Shown: positions 8,516 to 15,838 of the stretch, one piece after another | Numbering within the stretch: the stretch's first letter is position 1 | How the letters are laid out: each line of letters begins with the position of its first letter | From: Streptomyces indicus | Lineage (GTDB): Bacteria; Actinomycetota; Actinomycetes; Streptomycetales; Streptomycetaceae | Assembly: GCF_900100315.1 (NCBI RefSeq) | Contig: NZ_FNFF01000006.1 | Location: 310,001 to 374,000, forward strand | DNA: 64,000 nt | Reading direction: 5' to 3' | The notes under the pieces: generated by a model | The model's database searches: none | Told to the model about the DNA's origin: nothing | What the model saw: the letters and a program-made list of their open reading frames with translations, nothing else | Program-made: the position numbers and the translations under genes

Positions 8516-9052
8516 TCAGTCGGCGGCGGTGGTGGGCACGGGGATCTCGGCCCCCGGAGGCCCTTCGTGTTCGGCTTCGGGTGCGCCCTCGGCGTCGGCG
8601 GCAAACTCCTGCGCATGCCGCAGCTCGGTGATGGCGGCCTCGAAGTCCTCGAGCGAGTCGAACGCCCGGTAGACGGACGCGAAGCGCAGGTACGCGACGA
8701 GGTCGAGCTCCTGCAACGGGCCGAGTATGGCCAGACCCACGTCATGGGTGGTCAGCTCGGCACTGCCGGTGGCGCGCACCGCCTCCTCGACCCGCTGGCC
8801 GAGCTGGGCGAGTGCGTCCTCCGTGACGGGCCGTCCCTGGCATGCCTTGCGCACGCCATTGATGACCTTGGTACGGCTGAAGGGCTCGGTCACGCCGCTG
8901 CGCTTGACCACCATCAGCGAGCAGGTCTCGACGGTGGTGAAACGGCGGGTGCAGTCCGGGCACTGCCGGCGCCTGCGGATCGACGTGCCGTCGTCGGTCG
9001 TACGAGAGTCGACGACCCGGCTGTCGGGGTGCCTGCAGAAGGGACAGTGCAT
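8516..9052 (-). CDS. nrdR: Transcriptional repressor NrdR
   Basis: A 178-residue repressor of ribonucleotide reductase genes. Residues 1-45 form the zinc finger with Cys3, Cys6, Cys31 and Cys34 (MHCPFC ... RQCPDC). Residues about 49-139 form the ATP-cone that senses nucleotides (VVKRSGVTEPFSRTKVI onward). An acidic tail of about 30 residues exceeds the usual length of about 150-155. I chose the ATG at 9052 because MHCPFC is the family N-terminus; a TTG at 9061 sits too close to the GGAGG site. It is the first gene of the nrdRJ unit and probably autoregulated through the boxes at 9205-9251. Confidence 0.96.
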   Translation of the reverse strand: MHCPFCRHPDSRVVDSRTTDDGTSIRRRRQCPDCTRRFTTVETCSLMVVKRSGVTEPFSRTKVINGVRKACQGRPVTEDALAQLGQRVEEAVRATGSAELTTHDVGLAILGPLQELDLVAYLRFASVYRAFDSLEDFEAAITELRHAQEFAADAEGAPEAEHEGPPGAEIPVPTTAAD

Positions 9053-9204
9053 CGCTCCCAACCCTCCTTCACAGCACGACTGAACGGCCTCTCACAAGGC
9101 GCGGTTGGTCACCGCTGCCCCGCTCGAAGCGACCCCCAGCATAGGCGATGGCCGAGGCTCACAGAACCTGGGACCACAACTTCTGGGCGGCTGCGCCAAT
9201 CCAA

Positions 9205-9220
9205 CCACTAGATCTGGGGT
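9205..9220. promoter_or_regulatory. NrdR box, proximal
   Basis: CCACTAGATCTGGGGT matches 11 of 16 positions of the remembered NrdR consensus acaCwAtATaTwGtGt. Its centre is 31 bp from the centre of the second box, three helical turns, the spacing typical of NrdR box pairs. It lies about 155 bp upstream of the nrdR start. Confidence 0.65.
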
Positions 9221-9235
9221 TTGGCCGCAATATCG

Positions 9236-9251
9236 GCACTATCGCGTGTCG
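9236..9251. promoter_or_regulatory. NrdR box, distal
   Basis: GCACTATCGCGTGTCG matches 9 of 16 consensus positions, including CACTAT and the GT pair on the other arm. It is the weaker partner of the box at 9205-9220 and is supported mainly by the exact 31-bp spacing. Confidence 0.5.
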
Positions 9252-9702
9252 TTCGGAGTGTCGCCGGTGCGTCGCCCGCGCGTCCTCCACGGAAGGCCTT
9301 GAAGAGGGTACGTGACGGGGCAGGCGGACCGACGAGGCGGGCAGTCCGACGCGACGGTTCGAGGCGGGTCGAACAGGACCCGGGATGCACCCCGGGACAC
9401 CCGGAATCCAGGCCCGGGGACACGAGGGGCCGATCTCCACCCACGGAAAACTCGATCGCACTCCGAGCGCATCGCACCCGGCAACCGATGGCAGACTGTG
9501 ACCCTCACGGGTAGCGGGCGGGTACCGCACGGGCGTCTCGCGGATACCTCGCGGGCATCCCGCGGGCGCCTAGCGTGTGCACAACTCCTGGCACGCCCGC
9601 CCGCGCGGTGGATTCTCCCGTGATGGGCCGAATTGCCACTTGTTCGAGCCTCGGCATTACACCCGAGCACATGATCGCGTCAGGCAATCCAAAGTTTTTC
9701 AC

Positions 9703-9718
9703 TCGAACGTGTGTTTGG
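9703..9718 (+). promoter_or_regulatory. SOS box (LexA operator) of lexA
   Basis: TCGAACGTGTGTTTGG fits the actinobacterial SOS palindrome TCGAACnnnnGTTCGA with mismatches in the right arm. It lies about 65 bp upstream of the lexA start, so lexA should repress itself. Confidence 0.75.
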
Positions 9719-9780
9719 CGCAACCTTTCGAAAGCAACTACCGTTGTCCGACTAGGGAGACCATCTCGGAAGGGGCCGCC

Positions 9781-10566
9781 GTGACCACCACCGCAGACAG
9801 TGCCAGCATCACCGCCCAGGACCGCTCCCAGGGCCGACTCGAGGCGGTGCACGCCATGAATGACTCCGGCATGATCCCGGAGGGGCAGAAGCCCGCCCGC
9901 TCGCTTCCCGGCCGACCTCCAGGCATCCGGGCCGACAGTTCGGGCCTCACCGACCGCCAGCGCCGGGTCATCGAGGTGATCAGGGACTCCGTGCAGCGGC
10001 GTGGCTACCCGCCGTCGATGCGCGAGATCGGCCAGGCCGTAGGCCTGTCCAGCACGTCCTCGGTGGCCCACCAGCTGATGGCCCTGGAGCGCAAGGGCTT
10101 CCTGCGCCGCGACCCGCACCGTCCGCGTGCGTACGAGGTGCGCGGCTCCGACCAGGGCAGCAGCCAGCCCACGGACACCACGGGCAAGCCGGCCGCGTCC
10201 TATGTCCCGCTGGTCGGCCGGATCGCGGCCGGTGGCCCGATCCTCGCCGAGGAGTCGGTCGAGGACGTCTTCCCGCTGCCGCGGCAGCTCGTCGGCGACG
10301 GTGAGCTGTTCGTCCTCAAGGTCGTCGGCGACTCGATGATCGAGGCCGCGATCTGCGACGGCGACTGGGTCACGGTCCGCCGCCAGCCCGTGGCGGAGAA
10401 CGGTGACATCGTCGCCGCCATGCTCGACGGCGAGGCCACGGTGAAGCGCTTCAAGCGCGAGGACGGGCACGTCTGGCTGCTCCCGCACAATGCGGCGTAC
10501 CAGCCGATCCCCGGTGACGAGGCGACGATCCTCGGCAAGGTCGTGGCGGTGCTCCGCCGCGTCTGA
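9781..10566 (+). CDS. lexA: SOS repressor LexA
   Basis: A 261-residue repressor of the DNA damage response, which cleaves itself when RecA filaments form. The GTG at 9781 follows GGAAGGGG. Residues 1-53 are a long N-terminal extension found in Streptomyces LexA. The winged HTH covers residues about 56-120 (LTDRQRRVIEVI ... SMREIGQAVGLSS). The autoprotease domain has the Ala150-Gly151 cleavage site (GRIAAGGP), catalytic Ser185 (GDSMIE) and Lys222 (ATVKRF). All key residues are present. It is transcribed away from nrdR and converges on dinG, with a strong terminator between them. Confidence 0.97.
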   Translation: MTTTADSASITAQDRSQGRLEAVHAMNDSGMIPEGQKPARSLPGRPPGIRADSSGLTDRQRRVIEVIRDSVQRRGYPPSMREIGQAVGLSSTSSVAHQLMALERKGFLRRDPHRPRAYEVRGSDQGSSQPTDTTGKPAASYVPLVGRIAAGGPILAEESVEDVFPLPRQLVGDGELFVLKVVGDSMIEAAICDGDWVTVRRQPVAENGDIVAAMLDGEATVKRFKREDGHVWLLPHNAAYQPIPGDEATILGKVVAVLRRV

Positions 10567-10600
10567 CCGCCGCGACGGGTCTCCCCGTCCGCCCAAGACC

Positions 10601-10635
10601 GGGCCCCGGAACCACCTGCGCCGGTTCCGGGGCCC
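10601..10635. terminator. Bidirectional terminator between lexA and dinG
   Basis: A perfect 13-bp stem GGGCCCCGGAACC (10601-10613) pairs with 10623-10635 across a 9-nt loop, 35 bp after the lexA stop. The convergent dinG could use it too. Confidence 0.85.
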
Positions 10636-10720
10636 TGTGCTGTCATTTCAGCCCCTCCGGTGTTGAGCAGCCCTTCAGCCCCGCCGGCGCCCCACCTCAG
10701 CCCGACCCGCCCCGCACCCC

Positions 10721-12721
10721 CTACTCCTCCGCAGCCTCCACCACCTTCGCCGCCGCATCAATCGCCGCCAACGACCTCCGCACCTGATTGCGATCCGTCG
10801 TGTACCAGAAATCCGGCAGCGACGCCTTGAGATAGCTGCCGTAGCGAGCCGTGGCCAGGCGCGGGTCGAGCACCGCCACCACCCCCTTGTCCCCCGTGGC
10901 GCGCACGAGGCGCCCCGCGCCCTGCGCCATCAGGAGCGCCGCATGCGTGGCGGCCACGGCCATGAAGCCGTTGCCCCCGTTCTCCTCCACCGCCTTCTGC
11001 CGCGCACTCATCAGCGGGTCGTCGGGCCGCGGGAACGGGATCTTGTCCATGACCACCAGCTGGCAGCCCGTGCCGGGCACATCCACGCCCTGCCAGAGCG
11101 ACAGCGTGCCGAACAGGCAGGTCTTCGGGTCCGCCGCGAAGTTCTTGATCAGCTCGCCGAGCGTCTCCTCGCCCTGGAGGAGAATCGGGAACTCGGGGAT
11201 GCGCGTCCGCAGCTCCTCTGCCGCCTGCTGGGCGCCGCGCATCGAGGAGAACAGCCCGAGCGTGCGGCCGCCGGCGGCCTGGATCAGCTCGGTGAGCTCG
11301 TCGAGCATGTCGGCCCGGTCACCGTCGCGCGCCGGGCGTGAGAGGTGCTTGGCCACGTACAGGATTCCCTGCTTGCGGTAGTCGAAGGGCGAGCCGACGT
11401 CCACGCCCTTCCAGACCGGCATGTCCTCGGACTCCGAGCCCGCGGTGCCCGCCAGGCCCTCGGGGGCGAGGCCGAGCGAGGCGCCCACCCCGTTGAAGTC
11501 GCCGCCCAGCTTCAGCGTGGCCGAGGTCAGCGTCACCGAGCGGTCGGTGAAGAGCTTCTCGCGCAGCAGCCCGGACACGGACATGGGGGCGACGCGCAGG
11601 GAGGCCCCGAAGCGCTCGTGCCGCTCGTACCAGACGACGTCCCACTCCGACCCGTTGGTGATCCGCTCCGCCACATCGTGCACGGACTCCACCGAGGCGA
11701 GCGCCTGCTTGCGTACGGCGTCCTCGTCCTGCACCGAGCGGTCGCGGGTCGTGCCGAGCGCGGAGATCACATTGCGCGCGGCGTCGCGGAGCGCGAGCAG
11801 CGCATAGCCGAGGTCCTCGGGGATCTCCTCCAGCCGGCCGGGCAGCGCCAGCTCCATCAGCCGCTCGAAGCCCTCGGCCGCGGTCTGCAGCTGGTCCGCC
11901 ACCTTCTCGTCGACCAGCTTGGCGGCGCGCTTGACCGCGCGGTTCACCTGGCCCGGCGTGAGCTCCCCGGTGGCGACGCCGGTGACCCGCGAGACCAGCT
12001 CATGGGCCTCGTCCACGATCAGGACCTCGTGCTGCGGCAGCACCGGCGCACCCTCGATGGCGTCGATGGCGAGCAGCGCGTGGTTGGTGACGACCACGTC
12101 GGCGAGCTTGGCGCGCTCGCGCGCCATCTCCGCGAAGCACTCCGCCCCGTACGCACACTTCGTGGCGCCCAGGCACTCGCGCGAGGAGACCGACACCTGG
12201 CTCCAGGCGCGGTCGGACACGCCCGGGGTCAGATCGTCGCGGTCGCCGGTCTCGGTCTCGTCCGCCCAGTCCCGCATCCGCAGCAGGTCCTGGCCCAGCT
12301 TGCTGGTGGGCGCGGCCGCCTCGAACTGGTCGAAGAGACCCTCCTCCTCGTCCTGCGGCGCGCCCTCGTGGAGGCGGTGCAGACACAGGTAGTTGGAGCG
12401 GCCCTTGAGCATCGCGTACTGCGGCTGGCGGCGCAGCAGCGGGTGCAGCGCCTCCACCGTGCGCGGCAGATCGCGCTCGACCAGCTGGCGCTGCAACGCG
12501 AGCGTGGCCGTCGCCACGACCACGCGCTCCCCGTGGGCCAGGGCCGGCACCAGATAGCCGAGCGACTTTCCGGTGCCGGTGCCGGCCTGGACGAGGAGAT
12601 GCGAGCCGCCGTCGATGGCCTCGGCCACCGCCTCGGCCATGGCCACCTGGCCAGGGCGCTCCGTGCCGCCGACAGCTGTGACGGCGGCATGCAGAAGTTC
12701 GGGGAGTGAGGGTTTCGTCAT
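10721..12721 (-). CDS. dinG: DinG/XPD-family ATP-dependent DNA helicase
   Basis: A 666-residue superfamily 2 helicase. Walker A is AGTGTGKS (46-53) and the DEAH box is at 237-240 (VDEAHEL). Four cysteines (113, 183, 189, 195) are placed as in the iron-sulfur cluster domain of XPD/DinG enzymes. The C-terminal helicase half contains SVTLTSATL and the final QGAGRLVR motif. It probably unwinds DNA forks, R-loops or G-quadruplexes during repair. It begins 51 bp after the stop of the siderophore synthetase on the same strand, so read-through from that operon is possible. I see no clear SOS box at its own start despite the lexA neighbour. Confidence 0.93.
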   Translation of the reverse strand: MTKPSLPELLHAAVTAVGGTERPGQVAMAEAVAEAIDGGSHLLVQAGTGTGKSLGYLVPALAHGERVVVATATLALQRQLVERDLPRTVEALHPLLRRQPQYAMLKGRSNYLCLHRLHEGAPQDEEEGLFDQFEAAAPTSKLGQDLLRMRDWADETETGDRDDLTPGVSDRAWSQVSVSSRECLGATKCAYGAECFAEMARERAKLADVVVTNHALLAIDAIEGAPVLPQHEVLIVDEAHELVSRVTGVATGELTPGQVNRAVKRAAKLVDEKVADQLQTAAEGFERLMELALPGRLEEIPEDLGYALLALRDAARNVISALGTTRDRSVQDEDAVRKQALASVESVHDVAERITNGSEWDVVWYERHERFGASLRVAPMSVSGLLREKLFTDRSVTLTSATLKLGGDFNGVGASLGLAPEGLAGTAGSESEDMPVWKGVDVGSPFDYRKQGILYVAKHLSRPARDGDRADMLDELTELIQAAGGRTLGLFSSMRGAQQAAEELRTRIPEFPILLQGEETLGELIKNFAADPKTCLFGTLSLWQGVDVPGTGCQLVVMDKIPFPRPDDPLMSARQKAVEENGGNGFMAVAATHAALLMAQGAGRLVRATGDKGVVAVLDPRLATARYGSYLKASLPDFWYTTDRNQVRRSLAAIDAAAKVVEAAEE

Positions 12722-12772
12722 AGGCCGACCACCCTAGACGGGTCCACTGACATTCATCGCCGGGCCGCCGCT

Positions 12773-14689
12773 CTACGGCCGGTGGAGGGGATTGGGCACC
12801 GTGCCGTGCACCGCGGCGTGCGGGCGTTCGGGCCGGTCGCGGTAGCCGTCGAGGTGGAGGCGGTTGCGGTTGAGGCAGAGCCGCGCGATCCGCTCCCCGA
12901 GCAGGTCGAAGGTCTCGAAGCGGTCCTTGAGCTGCGGGAACCGTGCCTGGTAGCGCAGGATCTCGGCGCGTACGAGAGCCCAGAAGTCGCCCTCGGACAG
13001 GCCGAGTTGCTGCTCGTACAACGGCGCGAGATAGCGGAAGACCCCGATGAAGAGCCCCGAATGGATGAACTGGGTGAGGAACTCCGGCGGCTCGGTGAGC
13101 AGCACCTCGCGTACGTCCTCGGGCATCGAGGCGTGCTCGGGCAGCGGCTCGGCGCTGACGTTCACGTCGTCGACGAAGTCCTTCACCGCGAGCCGGACAG
13201 GGATGTCCCGCTCGTCGAAGACCACGATCGTGTTCTCGCCGTGCGGTGAGAACACCGTGCCGTAGCGGTAGAGGAAGTGCAGCAGCGGCGGGAGCAGCGC
13301 GCCGAGGAGCCGGCGCAGCCAGGCCTCGGGGGTGAGCCCCGAGCGCGCGACGAGTTCCGCCGTGAAGGCCCGGCCCTGCGGGTCGACGTGGAGCAGGGAG
13401 GCGAGGGTGCGGGCACGTTCGCCCGGGTCCAGGTGGCGGCCGAGGGGCTCGCGCCAGATGGCTCCGAGGAGCTCCTTGTACTGGTACGGGACCTCCGCCA
13501 GGCCGTCGTACACGGGGTGCTCGACGGTGACGGAGGCGACCTCGCCGAGCAGGACGGCGCGTGTCTCGTCGCGCAGGAAGGGGTCCCCGTCCCGCAGCGC
13601 GTGCACCCATGCGGTGACCGCAGGGGCGGCGGCGGTGCGCTCGGTCGGCAGGCCGCGCCACACCAGGGTGTTGAGGATCGACAGGGGCAGCTTCACGGTG
13701 TGGCGCTCGGGGCGCGACAGGTTGAGGAAGGTGCGGATCGACTGCTGGGGCAGCCGCAGGTCGCCGTCGCCCGGCAGCGGCACGATGTCACCGGCCGCGA
13801 CCGAGGAGGCGAACAGGGGTAGCACGATCTCGTCCCACTGCCAGGGGTGCACGGGGAGCAGCAGATAGCGCGCCGGGTCGAGGCCACGGCCGCGCAGGAC
13901 CTCGTCGAAGGCGGCCCGGGTGGTCGCGTCCAGTTCGCGTGTGTAGAGCTGGTCGGGGGTGTCCAGGCCGCGGACGCCGCGGTACGAGGCGAGGTCCCGG
14001 CTCACGGCGAGCCATGGCAGCGGTGCGGTCCGGCGCGCTTCGGGGGCCCAATGGGCGCAGTCCCGTGCCGAGAAGCCGAGCCGCCCCTTGTTGAGGACGA
14101 GCCACGGATGCCCGGTCTGGTGGCCTTCGAGCGCGGCGTAGTCGAGGTCGGCGAGCTCGGCGGCGCTCAGCGCGGAGTGGTCGAGGCGCGTGTCGGCGGC
14201 GAGGGTGGCGTTCAGCTCGCGGATGAGGTGGCCGAGCGTGGAACCGTCGAGTCCGAGGGTGCGGCGGGCTTCGGTGACGAAGCGGATCGGGTCGGTGTAC
14301 GGGACTTCGGAGGCGCGGGTGTGCGGCGTGTCGGTGTCGGGGGCGCTGCTGTGGGAGGCGTCGGCTTCCCCTGTCAGGACGATGCTGTCGGGGTCGACGC
14401 GCCAGGAGTCGTACGCGCCTCTGCTTGCGCGGAAGGCCAGTCGGCGGCCGTCGTCCAGACGGAGGGTGTGGCGGCGCGGGGCGCCGGGCGTGTGCTCCCC
14501 GGAAGGGACCGGATCGGGGGACGGGGACGGGGTCGGGGACGGCTGGACGATCTCTTCATACGCGAACTCGCCCAGCATCTTGGCGAGGAGGCGGCGGCCT
14601 GCCAGGTGCCAGGCCGCCCGGTCCAGCTCCGGCGGGTCGTAGAGCGAGGGGCGCTCTGCCGAATCGGGGGCGGCGGCGGAATTCTGCAC
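12773..14689 (-). CDS. IucA/IucC-family siderophore synthetase (first of two)
   Basis: A 638-residue NRPS-independent siderophore (NIS) synthetase that joins a carboxylate such as citrate to an amine or hydroxamate through an acyl-adenylate. Family motifs are visible: GHPWLVLNKGRLGFS in the N-terminal half, LPVHPWQWDEIV, and HGENTIVVFDERDIPVRLAVKDF near the nucleotide site. The GTG at 14689 has CCGGAG upstream. An insert of Ser/Pro repeats at residues about 50-75 is not part of the usual fold. It is the last biosynthetic gene of the operon, 300 bp behind the acyltransferase. Confidence 0.93.
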   Translation of the reverse strand: MQNSAAAPDSAERPSLYDPPELDRAAWHLAGRRLLAKMLGEFAYEEIVQPSPTPSPSPDPVPSGEHTPGAPRRHTLRLDDGRRLAFRASRGAYDSWRVDPDSIVLTGEADASHSSAPDTDTPHTRASEVPYTDPIRFVTEARRTLGLDGSTLGHLIRELNATLAADTRLDHSALSAAELADLDYAALEGHQTGHPWLVLNKGRLGFSARDCAHWAPEARRTAPLPWLAVSRDLASYRGVRGLDTPDQLYTRELDATTRAAFDEVLRGRGLDPARYLLLPVHPWQWDEIVLPLFASSVAAGDIVPLPGDGDLRLPQQSIRTFLNLSRPERHTVKLPLSILNTLVWRGLPTERTAAAPAVTAWVHALRDGDPFLRDETRAVLLGEVASVTVEHPVYDGLAEVPYQYKELLGAIWREPLGRHLDPGERARTLASLLHVDPQGRAFTAELVARSGLTPEAWLRRLLGALLPPLLHFLYRYGTVFSPHGENTIVVFDERDIPVRLAVKDFVDDVNVSAEPLPEHASMPEDVREVLLTEPPEFLTQFIHSGLFIGVFRYLAPLYEQQLGLSEGDFWALVRAEILRYQARFPQLKDRFETFDLLGERIARLCLNRNRLHLDGYRDRPERPHAAVHGTVPNPLHRP

Positions 14690-14989
14690 GGGGTCTCCGG
14701 AATCAAGCGGGTGCGGGCCTGGGGTGGGGCTCGGGTGGGGCGGAAGCGGGGAGGGCGGGGTGGGGTGAGGTGGGGAGAGCCGGGGCGGGTGAAGGAAGTT
14801 CGTGGAATCTCGTGGGCCGAGAAGCGGAACCTCCTCGGCCCGGGCGGTGTACCAGAAGTGAAATCCACGAAAGCCGGTGGGAATCCGGCCGGTCGGGAGG
14901 TGTCGGGATGTGTTCGGGAGTGGTGCTGCGGGAGCCGGTGCGGGTCGGCTGCAGCCACGGTGCGGTGGGTGAGGTCGGTGCGGCGGGGG
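14690..14989. other. Gap inside the siderophore operon
   Basis: These 300 bp between the acyltransferase stop and the synthetase start are GC-rich with purine runs on the plus strand. I see no coding frame with convincing bias, no terminator and no iron box (TTAGGTTAGGCTAACCTAA type). A separate promoter for the downstream synthetase may lie here. Confidence 0.4.
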
Positions 14990-15811
14990 TCAGAGCCGGT
15001 CGCGCAGCGCGCGGTCGCGGATCATGAGCGCGGCCCGCTTGCCGGGGAGCTCCATCTCGGCACCGAGGCGGAATCCTGCGCTCAAGAAGGCTGACACAGA
15101 AGGGGTGTTGCGCAGGTCCGGTTCGGCGACCACTCGGGTGCACGAGGGGCGCCGGTCGAGTACGAGGTCGGCGACGGCGCGCAGGAGGGACGTGCCCAGG
15201 CCCCGGCCCCGGTCGGTGACGCCCCCGATGAGCAGATGGATTCCGGTGTCGTGCGGGCGCGCCGGATAGTGCCGGGCGAGAGGGTCGAGGTCGGCCCGGT
15301 AGATCTCCCAGTAGCTCATCGGGGTGCCGTCGAGCAGGCCCATGCAGGGCACGCTGCGTCCGTCGCCGTCGAGTTGGGGGCGCAGGTGGTCCGCGGTCAC
15401 GGACGCGTCGCCGTCGAGCTCCCAGAATTCGGCCACGGCGGGGTCGTTCATCCAGCGGCTGATCAGCGGGAGATCACGCTCGATCCGGACGGGCACCAGC
15501 TGGAACACGCCGACGGGCGTGGCAGTGGGTCCCCAGCCGGAGACGCCGTCGAGGAGGTCTTCGAGGGGCGGGTAGCCGTGCACGGGGTCGGTGAGGCGCG
15601 GGCGGGCGCTCCCCTGGGCGGCGCGGTGCTGCGCCTGGGCGGACGAGACGCTCGGCTCCTGCTTCGCGTCCCGTGACCCCGCCCTCCCGTCAGCGAAGAG
15701 GGCGAGGAATTCGGGAGGCAGGCGCAGGTCGAGGGTGTCCTCGGATGCGGAGCCCGAGTCGGTCCCGGCCGCGGAGGGCTGGGAGTTGGTGCTCGCGTCG
15801 CTGGGCGGCAC
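14990..15811 (-). CDS. GNAT acyltransferase of siderophore biosynthesis (IucB/RhbD-like)
   Basis: A 273-residue protein. Residues about 100-270 form an acyl-CoA N-acyltransferase domain of the siderophore type: FQLVPVRIERDLPLISRWMNDP at the start, SYWEIYRADLDP in the middle and DRGRGLGTSLLRAVADLVL as the CoA-binding loop. This subfamily acylates hydroxylamino groups of diamines before condensation. Residues 1-95 are a polar low-complexity extension. The GTG at 15811 has a GGAG site and lies 27 bp after the preceding synthetase stop. The acyl group and amine substrate cannot be read from sequence. Confidence 0.88.
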   Translation of the reverse strand: MPPSDASTNSQPSAAGTDSGSASEDTLDLRLPPEFLALFADGRAGSRDAKQEPSVSSAQAQHRAAQGSARPRLTDPVHGYPPLEDLLDGVSGWGPTATPVGVFQLVPVRIERDLPLISRWMNDPAVAEFWELDGDASVTADHLRPQLDGDGRSVPCMGLLDGTPMSYWEIYRADLDPLARHYPARPHDTGIHLLIGGVTDRGRGLGTSLLRAVADLVLDRRPSCTRVVAEPDLRNTPSVSAFLSAGFRLGAEMELPGKRAALMIRDRALRDRL

Positions 15812-15838
15812 GGTGACGCTCCTCTCACAGGCGATGAG

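Larger units (their letters stand above)
9053..9780. other. Divergent nrdR/lexA control region without a gene
   Basis: This 728-bp gap holds the nrdR promoter with two NrdR boxes on the left and the lexA promoter with its SOS box on the right. The middle (about 9260-9640) has no convincing reading frame; frames there show no family features and poor codon bias. Around 9510-9570 there is a run of short GC-rich inverted motifs (gcggg/cccgc). I see no cobalamin riboswitch core in the nrdR leader. Confidence 0.6.

Noticed and set aside
9053..9260. Cobalamin riboswitch in the nrdRJ leader
   Set aside because: Expected for a B12-dependent pathway in some bacteria, but no B12 box (GCCACTG type) or fitting stems are seen; NrdR boxes explain control.
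9239..9670. Minus-strand frame in the nrdR-lexA gap
   Set aside because: Arg/Pro-rich composition, no ribosome site, and it overlaps the lexA promoter region.
12722..12772. SOS box for dinG
   Set aside because: No TCGAAC-type palindrome in the 51-bp gap; the gene may rely on read-through or an operator I cannot see.
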